DNA of 25,627 nt from an uncultured Acetatifactor sp. (GTDB lineage Bacteria > Bacillota > Clostridia > Lachnospirales > Lachnospiraceae). The DNA lies in assembly GCA_910577035.1 (NCBI GenBank), contig CAJTKW010000014.1, positions 21,261 to 46,887 of the forward strand, read 5' to 3'. How positions within the stretch are numbered: position 1 is the first letter of the stretch; every line of letters starts with the position of its first letter. The translations under genes and the position numbers were made by a program. Below the pieces are notes generated by a model. That model saw only the letters and a list, made by a program, of their open reading frames with translations, had not been told where the DNA came from and ran no database searches. Positions 1 to 6,710 of this stretch are shown here, in pieces.

Positions 1-1023
1 CATTCGTGTCAGCTCGTCTACATATTTAAAACGATTCTCAAAAATACTCTCCGTGACAATACTTGTCCCTCTTGACAAAGCCAGGGCCACCGTGATCTGC
101 GGCTGCATATCCGTGGGGAAACCGGGATAAGGAAGGGTCTTTACCTGGGTATGCCTGAGGGGCTTTGATGCCACCACACGGATACAGTCTTCAATCTCTT
201 CAACCTCGCAGCCGATCTCCAGCAGCTTTGCCGTAATAGACTCCAGGTGCTTGGGGATAATATTTTTCACCGTCACATCCCCCTTGGTAACGGCAGCCGC
301 AAACATAAAGGTTCCCGCCTCAATCTGATCCGGGATCACCACATATTCCGAACCGTGCAGATGGGACACTCCCTTAATCCGGATCACGTCCGTGCCTGCA
401 CCTTTGATGTTTGCGCCCATACTGCTGAGGAAATTTGCCAGATCCACCACATGAGGCTCACGGGCGGCATTCTCGATAATCGTTACTCCCTCCGCCATGG
501 TAGCGGCCATCATGACATTGATCGTCGCCCCCACGCTGGAAACATCCATATAAATATGGCTGCCCACCAGCTTATCCGCCTTGGCCTTAATCAGTCCGTG
601 TTCAATCGTCACCGCAGCGCCCAGCGCACGAAACCCCTTGATATGCTGGTCAATGGCCCGGGAGCCTATATCGCATCCTCCGGGCAGCACCACCTCTGCA
701 TGCTTATACTTTCCCAGCAGTGCTCCTACCAGATAATAAGAAGCCCGGATCTTCTTGAGGCCCTCGTCCTCAATCACCAGGCTGTTAATATTCCCCGCAT
801 TCAACAGTACCTTGTGTCTGTCGATCCGCTTAACCATAACTCCAATATTTCTCATTGCATCCAGAAGCACGTTCACGTCACGTACATCCGGCATATTCTC
901 AATATATACGGATTCACCCGTCATAGCGGAAGCAACAAGAATAGGAAGCGCCGCATTTTTAGCCCCTCCTATCTCCACGTCTCCAACTAATGGATTACCG
1001 CCCTTAATTGCGTATTGTTCCAT
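1..1023 (-). CDS. murA: UDP-N-acetylglucosamine 1-carboxyvinyltransferase, 3' end outside window
   Basis: MurA transfers enolpyruvate from PEP to UDP-GlcNAc, the first committed step of peptidoglycan precursor synthesis in the cytoplasm. Translating the minus strand from the ATG at 1021-1023 gives 341 open codons running off the left edge; MurA proteins are about 420-430 residues, so roughly the last 80 are missing. Visible hallmarks are the N-terminal GGAKNA (residues 19-24, substrate-binding Lys-Asn) and the loop LPGGCDIGSR with the catalytic cysteine at residue 117. Because Cys rather than Asp is present, the enzyme should be of the fosfomycin-sensitive class (known for the family, inferred here). 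The ribosome site AGAGG lies about 10 bases upstream of the ATG. An 8-bp hairpin (1043-1061) sits directly before it, and a good promoter is at 1109-1137. Confidence 0.95.
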   Translation of the reverse strand, partial: MEQYAIKGGNPLVGDVEIGGAKNAALPILVASAMTGESVYIENMPDVRDVNVLLDAMRNIGVMVKRIDRHKVLLNAGNINSLVIEDEGLKKIRASYYLVGALLGKYKHAEVVLPGGCDIGSRAIDQHIKGFRALGAAVTIEHGLIKAKADKLVGSHIYMDVSSVGATINVMMAATMAEGVTIIENAAREPHVVDLANFLSSMGANIKGAGTDVIRIKGVSHLHGSEYVVIPDQIEAGTFMFAAAVTKGDVTVKNIIPKHLESITAKLLEIGCEVEEIEDCIRVVASKPLRHTQVKTLPYPGFPTDMQPQITVALALSRGTSIVTESIFENRFKYVDELTRM

Positions 1024-1042
1024 TTATCTATACCTCTATCAA

Positions 1043-1061
1043 AGAAGCCTTTGAGGCTTCT
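1043..1061 (-). promoter_or_regulatory. hairpin in the murA leader
   Basis: AGAAGCCT and AGGCTTCT form an 8-bp perfect stem with a 3-base loop, 20 bases upstream of the murA start and downstream of its predicted transcription start. No U-run follows on either strand, so it is not a typical terminator. It may stabilise the leader or affect translation; its function is unknown. Confidence 0.3.
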
Positions 1062-1108
1062 GGCGTTAAAATCACACTTAAAAAATAATTAAAATTATCT
1101 TAAGACGT

Positions 1109-1137
1109 ATCTTACCACAATTTACCTCATTTGTAAA
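1109..1137 (-). promoter_or_regulatory. sigma-A-type promoter of murA
   Basis: On the minus strand TTTACA (1132-1137) and TAAGAT (1109-1114) are separated by exactly 17 bases, each one mismatch from consensus. The predicted start near 1102 gives murA a leader of about 80 bases, so murA can be transcribed independently of the M23 gene upstream. Confidence 0.6.
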
Positions 1138-1138
1138 C

Positions 1139-1152
1139 GGAACGCACGTTCC
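1139..1152. promoter_or_regulatory. LexA-box-like palindrome beside the murA -35
   Basis: GGAACGCACGTTCC is a perfect 14-base inverted repeat with the core GAAC-N4-GTTC. It differs at only the first base from the Gram-positive SOS box CGAACRNRYGTTYC as I know it. It begins one base upstream of the murA -35. It could instead be a weak hairpin after the M23 gene, though no U-run follows. Confidence 0.35.
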
Positions 1153-1161
1153 TGCCCCTCA

Positions 1162-2739
1162 TCACTTCACGTATTTCATGGGATCCACCGCCGTGCCCCT
1201 GATCCGCATTTCAAAATGCAGATGGGGTCCCGTACTTACTCCTGTATTCCCGCTGAGGGCAATCCGGTCTCCCTGCTTCACCTTCTGTCCCACGGACACC
1301 AGTACTCTGCTCAAGTGCCCGTACCTGGTCTGCTTGCCGTCCTCATGGTCAATGTAAACCACATAGCCATAGCCGCTTCCCCAGCCGGCCTTGGTCACGA
1401 TTCCGCCGCAGGAAGCGCGAACGGCCGTTCCCGTCGGTACCGCAATATCCACACCCTTATGATTGGTGCTTGCCCCCTTCTTCGGCCTGCTGCGGAGCCC
1501 GAAGGCCGAAGTCTGGCGGCCGCCGACAACAGGCCTGATATAGCTGGGAGGCGTCTTCGTCCCCCGCTTCATGACCTTGGCCACCGCTTTCATAACCACC
1601 TCTTCCCGCAAAATCTCCCGGGACACTTCCTTGTTATTCACATAGGTAACATCCGCCACCACCTTACGGAATCCGGCATGGGGCTGCTCAAGCACTTCCG
1701 TCTGGTTGGTATACCAGGTTTCCACCTCTATGATCTCCACTTCCGCATCATAGGTCTCTTCATAAAACTTCTGCTCCACCTTGGTAACGGAAAGCTCCGG
1801 CTCCGGCACCGTAATCAGCAGCTCCTGCCCGATCTGCAGGGTGGAATTCTCATCATCCAGGCTGTCATTCATTTCCACGATCCTATCCATGGGAATATTC
1901 ACCTTGATGGCAATTTCGGACAGAGTATCCCCCTTTACCACCTGGTATATACTGGGCGTCTCCTGCTCCATGATAATACGGTTGGTGGCCTCCTCCGCGG
2001 AAGTCAGCAGGCTCTCCGGAAGATAAGTCTCCACTACCTCTACCTTCTGGACAAAATCCATGGACTGAATTCCCAGCTCATAGTCCTCAAAGCTCATCTC
2101 CCCGGCAGTTACCCGCTCCGTATACGGCTGGGCCAGAACGCTGGCAATACCGCCCTGGGAATAATCTATCTCCGTATTTTTTGCCTCGGCCTCGGAAACA
2201 CTGCTCACATTTGTAGTGAGGACGCTGAATTCCCTGCCGGTATCGTACAGCAGCTCGACCCGGAATCTGCCCTCGCTGTCATACTTGTCAATGGCTGCCT
2301 GCAGAAGCTGCAACACCTCGTCAAGACTGGCAAGATTTACCATGCAGTCGTTGATCTTCAACGTATAAGAACGCCTCTTGGTCTCCATGATGCCGCCCCG
2401 AAGCGCCTCTTCCATCCCTGCCAGGACATCCTGTTCATCGTCCACTCGTCCCCACAGAACCTTTTCCCCTTCCACGGAAAGCTCTGCTTCCATAAACACC
2501 AGTTCATTGCTCCGTGACGCTATGTTCCTGCGTGCCTCTATCATAAGCGTCTCGGCCTTTTCCCGGCTATCCACCGTTCCCACATCCTTCCCGTTTACCG
2601 ATACGTGGAAAAGATTCTCCCCGGATGCCTCGAAAGGCGTATATCCTCTTACAAAAAGCATGCAGGCGAAAAGTGTGAACAATGTACCTTTAATATATGT
2701 AAACTTGTACTTTTTATAACCACTGTTTCTTTTTTTCAT
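1162..2739 (-). CDS. LysM-G5-M23 cell-wall endopeptidase
   Basis: Probable membrane-anchored or exported peptidoglycan hydrolase. Numbering from the first possible ATG (2751), it has a basic N-terminus and one hydrophobic segment (about 21-35), a long charged domain, a LysM domain (about 268-315, for glycan binding), a G5-like domain (about 320-398) and a C-terminal M23 metallopeptidase (about 425-522). The M23 zinc and catalytic residues are visible: H431 and D435 in NHKGVDIAVP, H479 in RYGHLS, H510 and H512 in GPHLHFE. M23 enzymes cut peptide cross-links. The start at 2739 is preferred because the predicted transcription start (about 2754) would leave only three bases before the ATG at 2751. 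Position next to murA recalls murA-spoIID-spoIIQ clusters, but SpoIIQ lacks LysM and G5, so that name is not given. Confidence 0.9.
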   Translation of the reverse strand: MKKRNSGYKKYKFTYIKGTLFTLFACMLFVRGYTPFEASGENLFHVSVNGKDVGTVDSREKAETLMIEARRNIASRSNELVFMEAELSVEGEKVLWGRVDDEQDVLAGMEEALRGGIMETKRRSYTLKINDCMVNLASLDEVLQLLQAAIDKYDSEGRFRVELLYDTGREFSVLTTNVSSVSEAEAKNTEIDYSQGGIASVLAQPYTERVTAGEMSFEDYELGIQSMDFVQKVEVVETYLPESLLTSAEEATNRIIMEQETPSIYQVVKGDTLSEIAIKVNIPMDRIVEMNDSLDDENSTLQIGQELLITVPEPELSVTKVEQKFYEETYDAEVEIIEVETWYTNQTEVLEQPHAGFRKVVADVTYVNNKEVSREILREEVVMKAVAKVMKRGTKTPPSYIRPVVGGRQTSAFGLRSRPKKGASTNHKGVDIAVPTGTAVRASCGGIVTKAGWGSGYGYVVYIDHEDGKQTRYGHLSRVLVSVGQKVKQGDRIALSGNTGVSTGPHLHFEMRIRGTAVDPMKYVK

Positions 2740-2760
2740 ATGTTTTCCCATTCCAGTTCC

Positions 2761-2789
2761 ATTCTAACAATATTTTTTTTCCTTGTAAA
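2761..2789 (-). promoter_or_regulatory. promoter of the M23 gene
   Basis: TTTACA (2784-2789) and TAGAAT (2761-2766), minus strand, 17-base spacer. Its -35 shares five base pairs with the -35 of the divergent dinB promoter. Confidence 0.55.
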
Positions 2790-2811
2790 GTCAGATTTCA
2801 AAGGATATAGT
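2783..2811 (+). promoter_or_regulatory. promoter of dinB
   Basis: TTGTAA (2783-2788) and TATAGT (2806-2811), plus strand, 17-base spacer, weaker than the opposing promoter. It reuses the palindromic TTGTAAA that is the M23 -35 on the other strand. I see no GAAC-N4-GTTC SOS box here. Confidence 0.4.
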
Positions 2812-2847
2812 AAATATAACAACTATGATACATTTCGGAGGTGTCCC

Positions 2848-4053
2848 ATGGGCGATCCTGTTATTTTCCATATTGACGTTAATTCCGCTTTTTTAAGCTG
2901 GTCCGCCCTGGCGCGGCTGGAAGCCGGCAGCAAAACGGATCTCCGGCTGATCCCTTCCATTGTGGGCGGTGACATCAGTACCCGCCACGGTGTCGTCCTG
3001 GCCAAATCCATTCCCGCCAAATCCTATGGCATCACTACCGGCGAACCCGTTGTAAGCGCCTTCCGTAAATGTCCCGGCCTGGTATCGGTAGCGCCGGATC
3101 ACGAGCTTTACCATCAGCGCAGCCGACAGCTCATGTCTTTTCTCGAAAATATCTGCCCTGACATAGAACAGGTCAGCATCGACGAATGTTATATGGATTA
3201 TTCCCCCGTAGCGGCAAACTATACCTCTCCCGAGGCCGCTGCCGCGTTTATCAAGGATACGGTACGGGAAAAATTCGGCTTCACGGTGAATGTGGGGATT
3301 TCCGACAGAAAAGTCCTGGCGAAGATGGCATCCGATTTTCAAAAGCCGGACCTGGTCCATACCCTGTACACTGCGGAAATCCCCCGGAAGCTCTGGCCTC
3401 TGCCGGTATCCCGGCTCTTTCTCTGCGGGCGCTCCAGCGTGGAAACCTTAAAGAAGCTGGGAATCCTCACCATCGGCGACCTTGCCGGTTCGGATCCTTC
3501 CATCGTGTCTGCCCACTTAAAAAGCCATGGGCAGATGCTGTGGAACTATGCCAACGGAATAGATTCCTCCTCCGTTCTTCCAGAGCCCGGGGAAGCAAAA
3601 GGCATCGGTAATTCCACCACCCTCACCGCCGACGCTGTGACCAGGGATGCCGCCGTCAAAATCCTTCTGGACCTGTCGGAATCCGTTGGCCGGCGGCTTC
3701 GCGCCGCTCACTGCCGGGCAGGGCTGATCTGTACGGAGATCAAATACAACAATTTCAAATCCGTATCCCACCAGGGGGCACCGGAGGTTCCCACGGCTTC
3801 CACAGACGCCGTCTACCGCATGGCCTGCACTCTGTTTGACGAGCTCTGGGACGGTACTCCCATCCGCCTCCTGGGCATACGCACGGGAAAGCTGGAGGAT
3901 GCGGGGGAGCCCGTACAGCTCAGCCTCTTCGACTACACTGCCCCCATATCCGAAAAGCAGCAGAAGCTTGACGCCGCCCTGGATAAGATTCGCGGCAAAT
4001 ACGGCAGGGATGCCGTAAAAAGGGGAAGTCTGTTAGACTCCCCCGATAGATAA
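2848..4053 (+). CDS. dinB: Y-family DNA polymerase IV
   Basis: Error-prone translesion DNA polymerase. The 401-residue protein starts at the ATG at 2848, which has a strong GGAGGTG site four bases upstream; a longer open frame upstream has no such signal. Palm-domain metal ligands are visible as D10 in HIDVNSAF and D112-E113 in SIDECYMD. Helix-hairpin-helix and little-finger regions follow. QLSLF at residues 357-361 matches the beta-clamp-binding motif, so the protein probably works at stalled forks on the sliding clamp. It is slightly longer than E. coli DinB (351 residues). The gene is divergent from the M23 gene and converges on the flavin reductase with a 7-base gap. Its last codons also encode terminator hairpins. 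DinB is the best name, although UmuC-like Y-family enzymes share these motifs. Confidence 0.92.
   Translation: MGDPVIFHIDVNSAFLSWSALARLEAGSKTDLRLIPSIVGGDISTRHGVVLAKSIPAKSYGITTGEPVVSAFRKCPGLVSVAPDHELYHQRSRQLMSFLENICPDIEQVSIDECYMDYSPVAANYTSPEAAAAFIKDTVREKFGFTVNVGISDRKVLAKMASDFQKPDLVHTLYTAEIPRKLWPLPVSRLFLCGRSSVETLKKLGILTIGDLAGSDPSIVSAHLKSHGQMLWNYANGIDSSSVLPEPGEAKGIGNSTTLTADAVTRDAAVKILLDLSESVGRRLRAAHCRAGLICTEIKYNNFKSVSHQGAPEVPTASTDAVYRMACTLFDELWDGTPIRLLGIRTGKLEDAGEPVQLSLFDYTAPISEKQQKLDAALDKIRGKYGRDAVKRGSLLDSPDR
4017..4043 (-). terminator. terminator of the flavin reductase gene, inside the dinB 3' end
   Basis: On the minus strand GGGG-AGTCT (4035-4043) pairs with AGACT-T-CCCC (4022-4031), a 9-bp stem with one bulge and a 3-base loop, followed by TTTTT (4017-4021). 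It lies in the last coding codons of dinB. On the plus strand the same AGGGGA (4021-4026) can instead pair with TCCCCT (4057-4062) before a run of six T, which could end dinB transcription. Confidence 0.6.
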
Positions 4054-4060
4054 ACGTCCC

Positions 4061-4624
4061 CTAATTCTTTTTTACACTGTAGCCAAAGGTGCCAAGCTGT
4101 TCCCCACAGACCAGGTATGCTCCATGGGAATAGACGATGGGTTCCGCCTTCTCCAGATGGAACTTATGATGCTCATCCATATATTCATCGTCCGCATGGA
4201 CAGCCACCACATCCGCCAGAAACATATCATGGGAGCCCAGCGGCATGACCTGCCTGACCCTGCACTCGATGTTCACCGGGCTTTCTGCGATCAACGGTGC
4301 TTTCACTTCCTTCCCCGGCAGCGGCGTCAGCCCCATCTCCTGAAACTTATCTACATCCCGGCCGCTTTTAACACCACAGTAATCCGTGGCAAAGGCCAGC
4401 CTGCGGGTCGTCAGATTGATAACAAATTCCCCCGTCTCCTTTATGATGGGCGCGGAATATCTCTCCGGCCGCACCGATATACTGACCATGGGCGGGTTAG
4501 TACAGATGGTTCCGGCCCAGGCAACGGTTATTATATTTGCCCTCCCGTCCCGGTCAGCCACACTCACCATGACCACCGGCAAAGGATAGAGCATATTACC
4601 GGGCTTCCAAAGCTCCCTTGCCAT
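4061..4624 (-). CDS. flavin reductase family protein
   Basis: A 187-residue protein of the FMN-binding split-barrel flavin reductase family (Flavin_Reduct, PF01613). Members either reduce FMN/FAD with NAD(P)H or hold FMN for electron transfer. The N-terminal part fits: a MLYPLPVVMVS strand, the small-residue stretch IITVAWAGTICTNPPMVSISV typical of the flavin phosphate region (read here in two overlapping parts around residues 31-50), then the FVINL strand and a short SHDMFLADVV strand. The substrate cannot be deduced. The start ATG at 4624 has an excellent AAGGAGGAG site. The gene begins 10 bases after the stop of the coiled-coil gene, so both are probably one transcript, ending at the hairpin in the dinB 3' end. 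In anaerobes such proteins are often oxygen- or redox-linked. Confidence 0.85.
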   Translation of the reverse strand: MARELWKPGNMLYPLPVVMVSVADRDGRANIITVAWAGTICTNPPMVSISVRPERYSAPIIKETGEFVINLTTRRLAFATDYCGVKSGRDVDKFQEMGLTPLPGKEVKAPLIAESPVNIECRVRQVMPLGSHDMFLADVVAVHADDEYMDEHHKFHLEKAEPIVYSHGAYLVCGEQLGTFGYSVKKN

Positions 4625-4634
4625 AATCTCCTCC

Positions 4635-5450
4635 TTACAGCGGACCGATTCCCAGCAGATTCAGAATCTGGAGCACGGCGCCCGCCAACGAGAACACCAG
4701 CGCCGCTACCGAAATTCCCAGCACGATTCCCAGCCGGCTCTTCACGACATTCAGCCTTCCCGACATCCCGGCCAGCGTCTCTCCCTGTTTCCCGCTTTCC
4801 TCCAATACCACCGCCTGAACGTTGCGGTACACCTTCACACATTCCTTATGGACATTTTCATCCGCGATTGCAAACTTTTCTTCCAGTCCTTCCGCAGGCT
4901 TTTCCTCCAGCCTTCTGGAAATCTGCTCCACCTGGCCGGATATTTCCCCCTTCATATCTCCAAGCTGGGCAATACAGGCTCCGATCTGCCCGTTTACGCT
5001 GTCCACCTGGACACTCACATTGTCCAGGCGGTCATTCACATTGTCCAAACGGCCGCTCAACTGATCGTTCACATTACCCAGCTGGCCGCCCAGCTTTTCC
5101 ATCCGGCTGTCCATATTTCCCAGCCGGCCGCCCAGCTTTTCCATCTGGCTGTCCATGCTGCCCAGCCGGCTGCCCAGCTTTTCCAGTCCGGACGCGTCCT
5201 GCTGGATCTCCCGGATCTTGGCCAGGCCCTCCTCCACCAGACGGTTTACCTCCGCCGCGCTTTCCCTGGATGTGTTCTTCCATCCTGCGGAGCTTTCGTC
5301 CACCAGCTTCTGAAGCCGGTTCAGGCAGTCGTTATATTCAGCCACCCGGCTTCTGAGCGCATCCAGCTCCTTGATTTCCGCCGTAGTATTTGCCCTGATA
5401 ATCTCCTGTGCATTATCCCTTTGCGCCAGTTTATCCATAAATATGTCCAT
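4635..5450 (-). CDS. coiled-coil protein with C-terminal membrane anchor
   Basis: Not a recognised family. The 271-residue protein is almost entirely charged helical sequence with heptad spacing of Leu/Met/Val, ending in one hydrophobic segment (about 240-262) with only a short tail, so it is probably a tail-anchored membrane protein exposing its coiled coil to the cytoplasm. Residues 89-130 are three near-identical 14-residue (two-heptad) units of the type MEKLGGRLGNMDSR, followed by a degenerating continuation to about 155. The start ATG at 5450 follows GGAGGAACGCA; an in-frame ATG at 5438 is weaker. A promoter is at 5518-5546, giving a leader of about 60 bases. It is co-oriented with the flavin reductase (10-base gap). 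A scaffold or t-SNARE-like role would be a guess only. Confidence 0.8.
   Translation of the reverse strand: MDIFMDKLAQRDNAQEIIRANTTAEIKELDALRSRVAEYNDCLNRLQKLVDESSAGWKNTSRESAAEVNRLVEEGLAKIREIQQDASGLEKLGSRLGSMDSQMEKLGGRLGNMDSRMEKLGGQLGNVNDQLSGRLDNVNDRLDNVSVQVDSVNGQIGACIAQLGDMKGEISGQVEQISRRLEEKPAEGLEEKFAIADENVHKECVKVYRNVQAVVLEESGKQGETLAGMSGRLNVVKSRLGIVLGISVAALVFSLAGAVLQILNLLGIGPL
5061..5186 (-). repeat. three 42-bp in-frame tandem repeats
   Basis: Three 42-bp units within the coiled-coil gene encode MEKLGGRLGNMDSR-like 14-mers. The unit length is exactly two heptads, so gain or loss of a copy keeps both the reading frame and the coiled-coil register. Confidence 0.8.
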
Positions 5451-5517
5451 TGCGTTCCTCCAAATGTCAAATACAGTAGTTTCCTCAGGTTTGCAGTCGC
5501 TTATTTTCCCTGCACCG

Positions 5518-5546
5518 ATTATATCATTAATTCATATATATTACAA
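5518..5546 (-). promoter_or_regulatory. promoter of the coiled-coil/flavin reductase operon
   Basis: Minus strand TTGTAA (5541-5546), 17-base spacer, perfect TATAAT (5518-5523). Predicted start near 5511. Confidence 0.6.
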
Positions 5547-5619
5547 CTGAAAATCCCCCTGTTACAGTTTTGTATAAAATGTACACATGAATTCATTATC
5601 CCAGACACTTTTTGTAACA

Positions 5620-5673
5620 TTCACCATATATTTACACTGCGTTCATAATTTATTCATATTTAATTGTTATACT
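5620..5673 (+). promoter_or_regulatory. four to five 11-bp phased direct repeats before a -10 box
   Basis: TTCACC (5620), TTTACA (5631), TTCATA (5642) and TTCATA (5653) start exactly 11 bases apart, and a looser TTGTTA (5664) keeps the phase. TATACT (5668-5673) follows as a -10 with no good -35. Tandem half-sites at 11-bp spacing are the arrangement bound by PhoB/PhoP-OmpR-type response regulators, with TTCACA/TTAACA as known Pho half-sites. The orientation points to the plus strand, where no protein gene follows. The regulator is not known. Confidence 0.45.
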
Positions 5674-5679
5674 CTAAAT

Positions 5680-5820
5680 ACGTTCAAAGATGCGATTAAG
5701 ATAATTTTTTCATAATAGCCCGGGTGCCGAAAGGTATCCGGGCACTCCTCATGTCTGACCGGCCTGCATAAAGAGTGTCTGAAAAAAGAGCCCTCCGCTT
5801 GGGCGCGGAAGGCTCTTTCA
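5680..5820 (+). ncRNA. possible small RNA with two stable hairpins
   Basis: Between the predicted start downstream of TATACT and the terminator hairpin, the plus strand has no convincing reading frame but two strong structures. The first is an 11-bp stem (5718-5728 with 5733-5743, two G-U pairs) closed by a GAAA tetraloop; the second is the 14-bp terminator stem at 5785-5818. A leader, a hairpin with a GNRA loop and a terminal stem would fit a regulatory RNA of about 140 bases. I do not recognise it as a known riboswitch or housekeeping RNA. Only structure and promoter support it. Confidence 0.3.
5782..5818 (-). terminator. intrinsic terminator of the RelQ-type gene
   Basis: Minus-strand stem of 14 bp with one mismatch (5785-5798 with 5805-5818, 6-base loop) followed by a T-run over 5782-5787. 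It starts 10 bases after the stop codon. On the plus strand it could also end the putative small RNA. Confidence 0.75.
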
Positions 5821-5827
5821 ATGTGCA

Positions 5828-6475
5828 TTACCTTTTGTTGCTGATGGCAAGTATCTCGTCATTTAAGGACAACATCCTGGCGTCCAGGTCAGACACCAGC
5901 TTGGCGCACTCTACCAGCTCGTTTTTCACATGCTCCGGCGCTGCCCCCTCAAATTTGTAATGGATCTTATGCTCCAGGCTTGCCCAGAAATCCATGGCCA
6001 CAGTCCTGATCTGAATCTCCACTGTCGTATCCACCGTACGGTCGGACAGGTATACCGGCACCGTCACTATCATATGATAGCTCTTGTACCCGCTGGCCTT
6101 GGGAAAGGTAATATAATCCTTCACCGCAATCACCTTGATGTCCCGCTGTTCCGCAATCATATCGGCAATCTGATAAATGTCCGAGGTAAAAGAACAAATG
6201 ATGCGAATACCCGCAATATCATTTATGTATTTTACCATGTTATCAATTGTAGACTCGTAACCGTTCCGCTTAAGTTTTTTCACAATACTCTCCGGCGTCT
6301 TGATCCGGGTCTTGATATGTTCGATTGGATTGTACTGGTGGACATGCTGGAATTCACTGTTAAGGATTTCCACCTTTGTCTCTATCTGGCGCAGCGCGGC
6401 GCTGTAGATCAGCGTAACCTCTTTCCAGCTGTCAACTCCTTCTCCGTTGTCCCCGTTTAAGTCCTTCAGTTCCAT
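5828..6475 (-). CDS. relQ: small alarmone synthetase (GTP pyrophosphokinase, RelQ/YjbM type)
   Basis: It transfers pyrophosphate from ATP to GDP/GTP to make (p)ppGpp. The 215-residue protein consists of a RelA/SpoT synthetase domain without the HD hydrolase or C-terminal TGS/ACT regions of long RSH proteins; YjbM/RelQ enzymes are about 210 residues. Visible motifs are GIRIICSF, FPKASGYKSYH (the Tyr-containing GDP-binding strand) and EIQIRTVAMDFWASLEHKIHYK read in parts: the EIQIRT glutamate, then the LEHKIHY helix. The ATG at 6475 is chosen because AAGGAG lies just upstream, and because the promoter TGGTATAAT (6518-6526) predicts an RNA start near 6511, which excludes the upstream in-frame ATG at 6511. 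It has a strong terminator at 5782-5818 and appears monocistronic. SAS enzymes of this type are usually oligomeric and transcriptionally controlled. Confidence 0.9.
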   Translation of the reverse strand: MELKDLNGDNGEGVDSWKEVTLIYSAALRQIETKVEILNSEFQHVHQYNPIEHIKTRIKTPESIVKKLKRNGYESTIDNMVKYINDIAGIRIICSFTSDIYQIADMIAEQRDIKVIAVKDYITFPKASGYKSYHMIVTVPVYLSDRTVDTTVEIQIRTVAMDFWASLEHKIHYKFEGAAPEHVKNELVECAKLVSDLDARMLSLNDEILAISNKR

Positions 6476-6517
6476 TCCTGCTCCTTCATTACAGAGATTT
6501 TCTTTCGTCATAAATTC

Positions 6518-6526
6518 ATTATACCA
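6518..6526 (-). promoter_or_regulatory. extended -10 promoter of the RelQ-type gene
   Basis: Minus strand TGG-TATAAT gives a perfect -10 with the TGn extension. The region 17 bases further up reads TACATT, a poor -35, as is common for extended -10 promoters. Confidence 0.5.
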
Positions 6527-6660
6527 TAAAGCTTCTCGAAAATGTACGATATTCACAAAAAGTTAATCCTTTTTTAAAAGAGTCTTATTTTTTGCCCCTC
6601 CTTTTATATGTATGCAGCGTTTCCCGACTTTATGCCTTTACCATTCTTTTCAGTTTTTAC

Positions 6661-6689
6661 TTGCGAACAAAAGGGAAATCCATTAAGAT
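6661..6689 (+). promoter_or_regulatory. promoter of the 88-aa gene
   Basis: TTGCGA (6661-6666), 17-base spacer, TAAGAT (6684-6689), 22 bases before the start codon; the predicted RNA start is near 6696, with AAGGGAG immediately after. Confidence 0.5.
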
Positions 6690-6710
6690 AAGAACGAAGG
6701 GAGAAGAATC

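Noticed and set aside
1216..2517. Long plus-strand reading frame over the M23 gene
   Set aside because: It mirrors a clear minus-strand gene with complete M23, LysM and G5 motifs, and its His/Leu/Gly-rich composition and lack of a ribosome site mark it as a shadow.
4124..5648. Long plus-strand frames opposite the flavin reductase and coiled-coil genes, rich in Pro/Ser/His
   Set aside because: No ribosome site, low-complexity composition produced by the 42-bp repeats, and recognised genes on the other strand.
5718..5743. Hairpin with GAAA loop as a c-di-GMP-I riboswitch, SRP RNA or other known RNA
   Set aside because: The conserved core sequences of these RNAs are absent; only the tetraloop is shared.
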